The translations under genes and the position numbers were made by a program. From the NCBI GenBank assembly GCA_002498605.1, contig DAHY01000032.1, positions 1 through 6,209 of the forward strand: DNA of 6,209 nucleotides. Direction: 5' to 3'. This document shows, in pieces, positions 1 through 4,819 of the stretch. Every line of letters begins with the position of its first letter. Position 1 is the first letter of the stretch. The DNA is from Methanomassiliicoccaceae archaeon UBA404 (lineage in GTDB: Archaea; Thermoplasmatota; Thermoplasmata; Methanomassiliicoccales; Methanomethylophilaceae). The notes under the pieces were generated by a model. That model saw only the letters and a program-made list of their open reading frames with translations, was not told the origin of the DNA and made no database searches.

Positions 1-97
1 GACCACTTTTTAAATGTAATAAATGGAAGCTGGCATATGCAGAGTTTGGCGTATAAAGACAGGTTGTTATGATGGGTTATTTATTGTCAGAAGTGGG
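1..97. other. left-edge region without a supported gene
   Basis: This stretch lies downstream of tRNA-Cys. It is AT-rich and holds the palindrome GCATATGC (33-40) and a TATAAA (52-57) with no gene at the matching distance. One plus-strand frame is open from the edge to a TGA at 70-72 (24 codons), so the tail of a gene outside the window is possible but cannot be supported. I see no T-tract terminator for the tRNA and no second copy of the tRNA 3' end that would mark an integrated element. Confidence 0.4.
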
Positions 98-167
98 GTC
101 GGGAGGGAGATTTGAACTCCCGTATGCGGATCTGCAGTCCGCCACATAGCCTCTGTGTTATCCCGAC
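98..167 (-). tRNA. tRNA-Cys (anticodon GCA)
   Basis: A complete 70-nt cloverleaf reads on the minus strand. The acceptor arms GTCGGGA and TCCCGAC pair over all 7 bp. The anticodon stem GCGGA/TCCGC encloses the 7-nt loop CTGCAGA, so the anticodon is GCA (133-135), cysteine. The T arm is GGGAG-TTCAAAT-CTCCC and the variable loop is ATAC. The D arm has three pairs (ACA/TGT) and a C13-A22 mismatch, similar to the 13-22 mismatch known in E. coli tRNA-Cys. The anticodon arm has the sequence I recall for other archaeal tRNA-Cys genes. No intron is present. The base after the acceptor stem is C73 (position 97), followed by an encoded CCA (94-96). C73 is odd because tRNA-Cys normally carries U73, a main identity base for cysteinyl-tRNA synthetase. 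Confidence 0.96.
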
Positions 168-192
168 AGCCAGGCCTCTTCATCGATTGGAG

Positions 193-200
193 ATATTAAA
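193..200 (-). promoter_or_regulatory. TATA box of tRNA-Cys
   Basis: The minus strand reads TTTAATAT, preceded by the purine-rich AAATGA that suits a BRE. It lies 26-33 nt upstream of the tRNA 5' end, the usual distance from an archaeal TATA box to the transcription start. The same A/T block could also serve the divergent plus-strand gene, but that spacing fits less well. Confidence 0.7.
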
Positions 201-216
201 TCATTTCGTAAATGAT
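200..216. repeat. 7-bp perfect inverted repeat, 3-nt loop, next to tRNA-Cys promoter
   Basis: The arms ATCATTT (200-206) and AAATGAT (210-216) flank the loop CGT. The repeat abuts the tRNA-Cys TATA box and overlaps its BRE position, and it lies between the tRNA and the divergent protein gene. It could be a protein-binding site or a chance repeat; nothing in the window identifies a regulator. Confidence 0.5.
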
Positions 217-228
217 ACAGGATAATCG

Positions 229-236
229 TTATTATT
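229..236 (+). promoter_or_regulatory. possible TATA box for the 259-1092 gene
   Basis: TTATTATT is centred about 26 nt before ATG 259, the geometry of a leaderless archaeal promoter. The match to the TATA consensus is modest and there is no clear BRE, so this mainly serves to favour ATG 259 over the in-frame ATG 253 and TTG 241. Confidence 0.3.
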
Positions 237-258
237 CTCTTTGTATTACGGCATGTTC

Positions 259-1092
259 ATGCACTGCAAAGACATATCTGTTCTTGAAGCCGATTTTCCT
301 CTGACGGAAGAGGGTATCCGTAAAGGATTGGTCGGACACAGAGCTTATGTCAGGGCAAAATATGTGGTAATGTCCAGAGACGGCCGGTATGCCGTTGCAG
401 AGCAGCATTTCGAGAGCGGGAAAGGGCTTTTCCGAACGATAGAATCCGTGGATATTGTTTCTCTCCCGGAAGAAACGGTATTTTTGAATATGCCGGAAGC
501 CGATGTTTTGAACGAACCCGACAGAGCCAGGATTCAAAAAGACTATCCGGGTAAAACAATAATCGTTCAGGGGATGTTCTCCCATGTCAGTTTTGTAAAG
601 GATGTTGATTACAAAGTTTTGAGGATTGTTGACAGCGTACCTCCATATCCCTCAAAGACCGAAGTATTGGTAAACAAGGCTCTGAGTTCGGGTTTTATCG
701 AGATCCCCATCGTTACCGAGAGCCTGATTATCAATTATGAAGACATGCTTCCCGAAGTAAAGACCGAAGCGGTGGTTTTCCCCTGCATGGTTTCCGGATT
801 GGATTCCAAGATACCCCATTACTTCCTGGATATGTTTCCCGAAATAAAACATGAAGTCACAGTAATAGGGTGTGAAACATCCAGAAGAATATTCAATGAG
901 TTATACGGACGCGACGTCCCTCTTATTAACACGTGCCCTAAGGATTTTTGTCCCAAAGACGATGTAAAAACAATAGCCAGATGCTGTAAAATAAAGACCG
1001 GTCATATAATCGAGGGCAATGTGGCACTGGTGCCGTGGGGAGCCACGGTTCCGGAGATAACGGAAGCAATAAAAGCGCTGTTTTCCGATTAA
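259..1092 (+). CDS. conserved-looking hypothetical protein with C-terminal cysteine cluster
   Basis: I do not recognise this protein. From the ATG at 259 it is 277 residues, soluble, with no signal peptide or membrane segment. Mixed alpha/beta composition and well-formed codon use over the whole frame support a real gene. Near the C terminus is a cysteine group, T-C-P-K-D-F-C-P-K then A-R-C-C-K (spacing C-x4-C-x10-C-C), and two further cysteines lie in P-C-M-V and I-G-C-E-T. These could bind a metal or an Fe-S cluster, or be redox-active; this is inference. The start is uncertain: ATG 253 and TTG 241 are in frame, none has a Shine-Dalgarno site, and an AT-rich TTATTATT at 229-236 sits at the right distance for a leaderless start at ATG 259. 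The gene diverges from tRNA-Cys. Its stop overlaps the stop of the convergent TPR gene by 4 nt at TTAA. Confidence 0.85.
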   Translation: MHCKDISVLEADFPLTEEGIRKGLVGHRAYVRAKYVVMSRDGRYAVAEQHFESGKGLFRTIESVDIVSLPEETVFLNMPEADVLNEPDRARIQKDYPGKTIIVQGMFSHVSFVKDVDYKVLRIVDSVPPYPSKTEVLVNKALSSGFIEIPIVTESLIINYEDMLPEVKTEAVVFPCMVSGLDSKIPHYFLDMFPEIKHEVTVIGCETSRRIFNELYGRDVPLINTCPKDFCPKDDVKTIARCCKIKTGHIIEGNVALVPWGATVPEITEAIKALFSD

Positions 1093-1502
1093 AATTTCTT
1101 CCTTCCCTTGGAAAAGGCCTCATACCCTTCATCGGCAAGTCCGATTTTGCAAAGAAGTTCTCCCAGCATGTACCAGGAATCCGAATCATCGGGATTCTGT
1201 TCCAAAATAGATTTTAGATGTTTGATCGCAGTTTCGGTTTTCCCCTCATCGTCCAGATAACGGGCCGCCGAACGTCCGGAGGTTTCTTCATCGAGAATTT
1301 GGGACATTTCCTTCGAAGCTCTTTCCAACAAAACGTCCACTGAATTTTCAGTTAGCCAGGGATAACGGTTTCTTATCATTTCTTTGAAGGGGGCGGCTCT
1401 CTCCGGAACGATTATACCGGTGCCTTTTTTAAAAATGCTGCGGGGAACCATAACAACCAAAGTTCCATGATGAACCTCAATATGCCCCTCAGGAACTTTC
1501 AA
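1089..1502 (-). CDS. small TPR-repeat protein, third gene of pyrD-pyrK operon
   Basis: The 137-residue protein has two tetratricopeptide-type helical hairpins in its C-terminal half: roughly residues 76-105, with the hallmark G (Asp-Glu-Gly), A and N-P-D-D turn, and 106-137, with W-Y-M-L-G-E-L-L and a G-x-x-D-E-G turn. TPRs mediate protein-protein contacts. The N-terminal 75 residues match nothing I recognise; they begin with a beta-like stretch (T-L-V-V-M-V-P) followed by helices. There is no signal peptide or membrane segment, so it is probably cytoplasmic. The start is TTG: a strong ribosome site GAGGTGA lies 5 nt upstream and covers the pyrK stop codon, with only 4 nt between the genes, so translation is likely coupled to pyrK. 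Its function is unknown; a link to the dihydroorotate dehydrogenase rests on gene position alone. Its stop overlaps that of the convergent gene. Confidence 0.85.
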   Translation of the reverse strand: MKVPEGHIEVHHGTLVVMVPRSIFKKGTGIIVPERAAPFKEMIRNRYPWLTENSVDVLLERASKEMSQILDEETSGRSAARYLDDEGKTETAIKHLKSILEQNPDDSDSWYMLGELLCKIGLADEGYEAFSKGRKKF

Positions 1503-1506
1503 GGAT

Positions 1507-1513
1507 TCACCTC
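1507..1513 (-). promoter_or_regulatory. Shine-Dalgarno of the TPR gene, overlapping pyrK stop
   Basis: The minus strand reads GAGGTGA, a near-full complement of the 16S rRNA 3' end, 5-6 nt before the TTG at 1500-1502. Its last three bases are the TGA stop of pyrK. This site is what decides the TTG start. Confidence 0.8.
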
Positions 1514-2271
1514 AAATTGATGATACAGCCGCATTCGTCTCTTTTTCTGTTTCCGAAATCCGATAAACCGTCCAGTTGTTCGGAAGTGAAAACGGGACCG
1601 TCCTTGCAGACTCTTTCCGCGTCAATAACGCAGCAACCGCAAACGCCCGTGCCGCATTTCATATGTCTTTCAAGAGACAGCTGACAATCTACTTTGAGTT
1701 CTTTGCAGGCCTTGTGTAAAAAGAACAGCATAATCTCGGGACCGCAACCGATAACCAGATCGTATTTTTCCGAAATTATTTTCTCCTTGGCCAATTCCAC
1801 GGCATTGCCGTGATATCCCCGAGTTCCGTCATCGGTAGATATCCAAACGTTGTTCGAATAATCTTTTGCCTGTTTATCCAGAATAATTTCTTTTTCGGTT
1901 CTGGCACCTATAACGGTATCACAACCTGTTTCTGCTATTGCAGGCAACAAAGCGGCCGCGCCCACCCCTCCCGCAACTGCAAGAATTTTCTTTTTTCCGT
2001 TAAGATCGAATCCGTTTCCGTAAGGACCCCTTATACGCATATAATCTCCCGCATTCATGGTATGCAACGCATTCGTGGCTTCGCCGATTCCTTTTACGGT
2101 TATGGATTTAACTTCGCCGGTTTTGGACAAAGACATGGGAATTTCATCCACCCCCGGTATCCAAACCATTACAAACTGTCCGGGTTTTGCCGGAATGTCC
2201 GATTTAAAATCAAACGTGAATGTGTCGTGGCTTTCCCTTGTCTTTCCGATTATTTTTACAACATTATTCAT
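1507..2271 (-). CDS. pyrK: dihydroorotate dehydrogenase electron-transfer subunit (FAD, 2Fe-2S)
   Basis: PyrK passes electrons from the PyrD FMN through a 2Fe-2S cluster and FAD to NAD+ in the class 1B dihydroorotate dehydrogenase complex of pyrimidine synthesis. The 254-residue protein shows the ferredoxin-reductase-like order: beta-barrel FAD domain (about 1-90) with K-P-G-Q-F and P-M-S-L-S, then R-G-P-Y-G-N-G-F (81-88); NAD-binding domain with A-G-G-V-G-A-A-A-L-L-P (about 100-110) and I-G-C-G-P-E (174-179); C-terminal cluster-binding motif E-R-H-M-K-C-G-T-G-V-C-G-C-C with ligands C206, C211, C214 and C222, followed by C-K-D-G-P-V-F, a PyrK signature. An additional C-G-C pair sits at 247-249, outside the classical motif. 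The ATG at 2271 was preferred to an in-frame ATG at 2304, because only the shorter form has a normal family N terminus. The start overlaps the end of pyrD by 8 nt, indicating coupled synthesis of the two subunits. Confidence 0.95.
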   Translation of the reverse strand: MNNVVKIIGKTRESHDTFTFDFKSDIPAKPGQFVMVWIPGVDEIPMSLSKTGEVKSITVKGIGEATNALHTMNAGDYMRIRGPYGNGFDLNGKKKILAVAGGVGAAALLPAIAETGCDTVIGARTEKEIILDKQAKDYSNNVWISTDDGTRGYHGNAVELAKEKIISEKYDLVIGCGPEIMLFFLHKACKELKVDCQLSLERHMKCGTGVCGCCVIDAERVCKDGPVFTSEQLDGLSDFGNRKRDECGCIINLR

Positions 2272-3169
2272 GTGCCACACCCACCATTTCTTTGACGGTT
2301 TCATAACCGTGTTCTTTCATGAAAGAAACAAGACCTTCGTTGATTTCGTTAAAAACTTCAGGTCCTGTAATTCCGATGGCACTTCCCATCTGATACGCCG
2401 ATGCGCCGGCCATTATGTATTCTGCCGCATCTCTCCAACAGGTTATGCCTCCAACGCCGATTACGGGTATATTCAACGAAGAATACAAATCATATACCGC
2501 TCGGACGCCCACGGGTTTTATTCCGGGTCCGGACAAACCTCCGAACTTATTGCTCAGAACGGGTTTGCGCAGTTCCGGACATATTACCATGGCTTTCAGC
2601 GTGTTTATGGCAACAACGGCATCCGCCCCCCCTTTTTCCGCGGCTCTGCCCAAAGCCTGAATTGAACTGGTATTCGGCGTAAGTTTAGCCCAAACCGGAA
2701 TATCAACAGAGGATTTGACTTCCGACACAACTGAAACTATCATTTCCGGATCGGAACCGATCTCGGCTCCGTAGCCGGCGGCATGAGGACACGAAAGATT
2801 CAATTCCACGGCAACGGCCCCGAACTCCTCCATCCTTGAGGCAAGATACGCAAATTCTTTTTCGTCCCCTCCGAATATGGAACCGATGACAGGTCCTTCG
2901 GAAGAAGCCGTTTTAATTTCCTTTTCAAACATATCTATGCCGGGGTTAGGCAGTCCCATTGCGTTTACATACCCACATTCGACTTCAGTGAATGTAGGGT
3001 TTGAATGTCCGGGGCGGGGCTTCGATCCTATTGATTTGGTTACCACGGCTCCGGCACCCGATTTGAACATACGTACCATAGAGTCTCCCGTTTCATCCAT
3101 TATACCCGATGCGACGATTCCCGGAAACTCAAAATTCAGCTTACCGACGGCGACTTTCAATTTACCCAT
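2264..3169 (-). CDS. pyrD: dihydroorotate dehydrogenase catalytic subunit, class 1B
   Basis: PyrD oxidises dihydroorotate to orotate with FMN, the fourth step of pyrimidine synthesis; pairing with PyrK makes it the NAD-dependent 1B type, acting in the cytoplasm. The 301-residue beta/alpha barrel is of family length. Visible motifs are F-P-G-I-V-A-S-G-I near residue 15, M-G-L-P-N-P-G (71-77), N-L-S-C-P-H with the catalytic-base cysteine C127 (class 1 enzymes use Cys), A-K-L-T-P-N (161-166), A-I-N-T (188-190 region), G-G-L-S-G-P-G-I-K-P (210-219) and the FMN-phosphate site I-G-V-G-G-I followed by A-G-A-S-A-Y-Q-M-G-S-A. The frame is open far upstream, but that part is antisense to sufS. ATG 3169 matches the family start and has GGGTG 3 nt upstream; ATG 3193 is an alternative adding eight residues. 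It is the first gene of pyrD-pyrK-TPR. Confidence 0.96.
   Translation of the reverse strand: MGKLKVAVGKLNFEFPGIVASGIMDETGDSMVRMFKSGAGAVVTKSIGSKPRPGHSNPTFTEVECGYVNAMGLPNPGIDMFEKEIKTASSEGPVIGSIFGGDEKEFAYLASRMEEFGAVAVELNLSCPHAAGYGAEIGSDPEMIVSVVSEVKSSVDIPVWAKLTPNTSSIQALGRAAEKGGADAVVAINTLKAMVICPELRKPVLSNKFGGLSGPGIKPVGVRAVYDLYSSLNIPVIGVGGITCWRDAAEYIMAGASAYQMGSAIGITGPEVFNEINEGLVSFMKEHGYETVKEMVGVAHE
2295..2310. repeat. 6-bp inverted repeat, 4-nt loop, inside pyrD 3' end
   Basis: The arms ACGGTT (2295-2300) and AACCGT (2305-2310) flank TCAT. The repeat lies one base from the 16-bp palindrome at 2312-2327, so the last codons of pyrD can form two adjacent hairpins just before pyrK. Confidence 0.4.
2312..2327. 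repeat. 16-bp perfect palindrome inside pyrD 3' end
   Basis: TTCTTTCATGAAAGAA reads the same on both strands. It encodes part of S-F-M-K-E near the PyrD C terminus, about 40 nt upstream of the pyrK start. By a hand estimate fewer than 0.1 such palindromes are expected by chance in a window this size. Confidence 0.55.
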
Positions 3170-3217
3170 TGGCACCCGATGTGCTTCACACATTAAAAAC
3201 CCGTTCGGATGCGTAAG

Positions 3218-3223
3218 TGTAAA
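3218..3223. promoter_or_regulatory. possible shared core-promoter element of divergent pyrD and sufS-like genes
   Basis: The 78-nt gap between the pyrD and sufS-like starts contains TGTAAA (plus) / TTTACA (minus), centred about 27 nt from ATG 3248 on the plus strand and about 27 nt from ATG 3193 on the minus strand. A second AT block, TTAAAAA, lies at 3193-3199. Both are weak TATA matches, and no clear Shine-Dalgarno precedes the sufS-like gene. Confidence 0.25.
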
Positions 3224-3247
3224 GAACAAGAGTATCATGGCCATTCT

Positions 3248-4459
3248 ATGGACCTGACGGCACTCCGAAAGGATTTCCCCACCATCAGAAGCGGAAAAGG
3301 AGTTTATCTGGACAGTGCATGCCAATCTTTGCGACCCGATAAAGTGATACAGGCCATAGTGAGGTATTACGAAGAAACCCCCTCCTGCGGAGGCCGGAGT
3401 GTTCACGGCATGGGTGCCAAAGTATCCATTACAGTGGATGAAACCAGAGAAGCCCTGGCCGATTTCTTTAACACCGATGACCCGGACTGTTATTCTTTCT
3501 GTAAAAATACCACCGAGGCGTTGAACACGATTGCTTTCGGACTTCCTTTGAAAAAAGGTGATGTGATTATGACATCCGATTCCGAACATAATTCAAATCA
3601 TGTTCCGTGGTTGATTCTTACCGAAAGAAGAGGGCTCGAAAGAAAATACGCCAAAACCACCGATGAAGGCGAGTTCGATCTGGAAGCTTTCAAAGAGTCC
3701 ATGGACGGAACGGTTGACGTGGTATCGGTTCAACACGCCAGTAATGTTACCGGGTGTGTGATGCCCGTGAAAGAAATTACCGAAATCGCGCATGATTACG
3801 GTTCGACGGTTGTTATAGACGGAGCTCAGGCCGCTCCGCATATGAAGGTGGATCTGAACGATATAGATCCTGATTTTTACTGCATATCGGTTCACAAAAT
3901 GCTTGGACCTTCCGGCATGGGAGTAATGTACGGAAGATCCGACTGTTTGGAAAAACTCCGGCCGTTGATGTACGGAGGCGGGACCGTCGGAATGACGGCT
4001 TACGATTCCGTGAGTCTGATGCCGCATCCTGAAAAATTCGAAGCGGGTCTGCAGGATTACGCAGGCATAGCGGGCACCAAAGCGGCAATAGAATATTTGT
4101 CCGATGCGGGCATGGAAAATATAGAAAAACACGACCGGGATTTAATGAGGCGGATATCCTCCGGTACCGAAGACATCGACGGATTGAGTGTTTTAGGCCC
4201 CGCAAATCCGGACAGGCGCGGCAGTGTGTTTTCTTTCAATATCGACGGCATGTCTCCTCATGACATAGCCGTGATTCTTGATGAAATGGACGGAATTATG
4301 ATACGTTCCGGGCTGCATTGCGCACATTCTTTGTTCCAAGGCAAAAAATTGACCGGCAGTGCCAGAGCTTCCGTTTATCTTTATAACAACAATGAGGATA
4401 TCGACCGTTTCTGCAATGCCTTGAGACAAGCCGCCGAAATATTCGGCGGAAAATCATGA
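3248..4459 (+). CDS. SufS/CsdA-like cysteine desulfurase (aminotransferase class V)
   Basis: The 403-residue PLP enzyme is of the group II cysteine desulfurase type, which takes sulfur from cysteine as an enzyme persulfide for Fe-S clusters or thio-modification. It has the expected order: Y-L-D-S-A-C near residue 20, a PLP-stacking histidine H114 in S-E-H-N-S-N-H-V-P-W, D191 and Q194 in V-I-D-G-A-Q, the Schiff-base lysine K217 in S-V-H-K-M-L-G-P-S-G-M-G, and the persulfide cysteine C358 in I-R-S-G-L-H-C-A-H, followed by A-R-A-S-V-Y-L-Y-N. Length is normal. Two differences stand out: the usual N-A-A-T is S-A-C-Q-S-L-R-P, and the usual N-V-H-R-G-V-H segment is C-G-G-R-S-V-H, giving extra cysteines C25 and C47. 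I believe this variant is seen in archaeal relatives, and its substrate could differ. ATG 3248 fits the family; ATG 3209 would add 13 unlikely residues. No Suf scaffold gene is adjacent. Confidence 0.9.
   Translation: MDLTALRKDFPTIRSGKGVYLDSACQSLRPDKVIQAIVRYYEETPSCGGRSVHGMGAKVSITVDETREALADFFNTDDPDCYSFCKNTTEALNTIAFGLPLKKGDVIMTSDSEHNSNHVPWLILTERRGLERKYAKTTDEGEFDLEAFKESMDGTVDVVSVQHASNVTGCVMPVKEITEIAHDYGSTVVIDGAQAAPHMKVDLNDIDPDFYCISVHKMLGPSGMGVMYGRSDCLEKLRPLMYGGGTVGMTAYDSVSLMPHPEKFEAGLQDYAGIAGTKAAIEYLSDAGMENIEKHDRDLMRRISSGTEDIDGLSVLGPANPDRRGSVFSFNIDGMSPHDIAVILDEMDGIMIRSGLHCAHSLFQGKKLTGSARASVYLYNNNEDIDRFCNALRQAAEIFGGKS
4431..4449. repeat. 8-bp perfect hairpin, 3-nt loop, at 3' end of sufS-like gene
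   Basis: The arms CCGCCGAA (4431-4438) and TTCGGCGG (4442-4449) flank ATA. It ends 7 nt before the sufS-like stop codon and close to the stop of the convergent gene. There is no T tract on either side, so it is not a classical terminator, but a GC-rich hairpin here could mark or protect the 3' ends of the two convergent messages. Confidence 0.6.
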
Positions 4460-4819
4460 CCGCATAAGAACCCCGTCCGTCACCGTCAACAGAATTTCTT
4501 CATTGTATCCAAGGGTAATACGGGATTCCTTTGTTGCGTACGAAACATATTCTTTTTTCGAGTTATTCAGAATAACTTTGCGGCCTTCAACCGATAAACT
4601 GCAATCGGAAGAAGGCAGAATGTCCCATCCTTTGAGATAAATCACATCGACATCCGAATCGTGCATATTGTCCAGCATATACACAATCCGTTCAACGTTT
4701 TCAATCATCATTACGTCTTCGTTTGACGAGTATATGTCCGTCAACGGTATGCAAACAGCCCCCAGCAAAACCATTCCGCATACACACAACGCTATTCTGG
4801 AATATGTGAATTCTATCAA
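4454..4819 (-). CDS. small membrane-anchored protein, third gene of pilin-like cluster
   Basis: The 121-residue protein starts M-I-E-F-T-Y-S-R and continues into one hydrophobic segment at about residues 7-27, which contains three cysteines (12, 14, 23). The rest (28-121) is hydrophilic and beta-rich, and would lie outside the cell if the N terminus works as a prepilin-like anchor. I do not recognise a named family; the short E-[FY]-x-Y-x-R-I-A-L N terminus before a membrane helix resembles small archaeal proteins found beside pilin-like genes (memory, not a search). One N-glycosylation sequon (N-N-S, 85-87) is present. The start is TTG, supported by the ribosome site AGGTGA 7 nt upstream. 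It overlaps the previous gene by 3 nt (TTGA), indicating translational coupling, and its stop overlaps the convergent sufS-like stop in the palindrome TCATGA. Confidence 0.75.
   Translation of the reverse strand: MIEFTYSRIALCVCGMVLLGAVCIPLTDIYSSNEDVMMIENVERIVYMLDNMHDSDVDVIYLKGWDILPSSDCSLSVEGRKVILNNSKKEYVSYATKESRITLGYNEEILLTVTDGVLMRS
4561..4577. repeat. 7-8 bp inverted repeat inside third pilin-like gene
   Basis: The arms AGTTATT (4561-4567) and AATAACT (4571-4577) flank CAG; the outer C-G of the loop also pairs, leaving a single central A. A looser inverted repeat follows at 4583-4616 (outer arms GCCTTC/GAAGGC, inner arms CCGAT/ATCGG, with AA/AA mismatches between). Confidence 0.5.

Noticed and set aside
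52..57. TATAAA on the plus strand near the left edge
   Set aside because: A start about 25 nt downstream would run antisense into tRNA-Cys and no gene follows.
1..72. Open plus-strand frame of 24 codons from the left edge to TGA at 70-72
   Set aside because: Too short, no recognisable motif, and other frames and the opposite strand are also open over part of it; it cannot be told from chance.
98..167. tRNA gene as an integration site for a mobile element
   Set aside because: No repeated tRNA 3' end, integrase or composition shift is visible on the 3' side within the window.
1459..1499. Inverted repeat AAAGTTCC / GGAACTTT at the beginning of the TPR gene
   Set aside because: Eight-bp arms but a 25-nt spacer; arms of this size at any spacing are expected several times by chance.
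2057..2665. Long plus-strand open frame of about 200 codons across pyrK and pyrD
   Set aside because: It lies opposite two clearly recognised genes and its translation has no domain, only low-complexity and aromatic-rich shadow sequence.
2971..3000. 10-bp hairpin with one bulge and a 9-nt loop inside pyrD (ACCCACATTC / GAATGTAGGGT)
   Set aside because: Bulged and with a larger loop, so not counted with the perfect short-loop hairpins; probably chance.
3170..3589. N-terminal extension of the pyrD frame up to 3589
   Set aside because: It is antisense to the sufS-like gene, has no similarity to dihydroorotate dehydrogenases, and a normal family start lies at 3169.
3593..4132. Minus-strand open frame of 179 codons inside the sufS-like gene
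   Set aside because: Shadow of a well-conserved enzyme gene; His/Phe/Tyr-rich translation without motifs.
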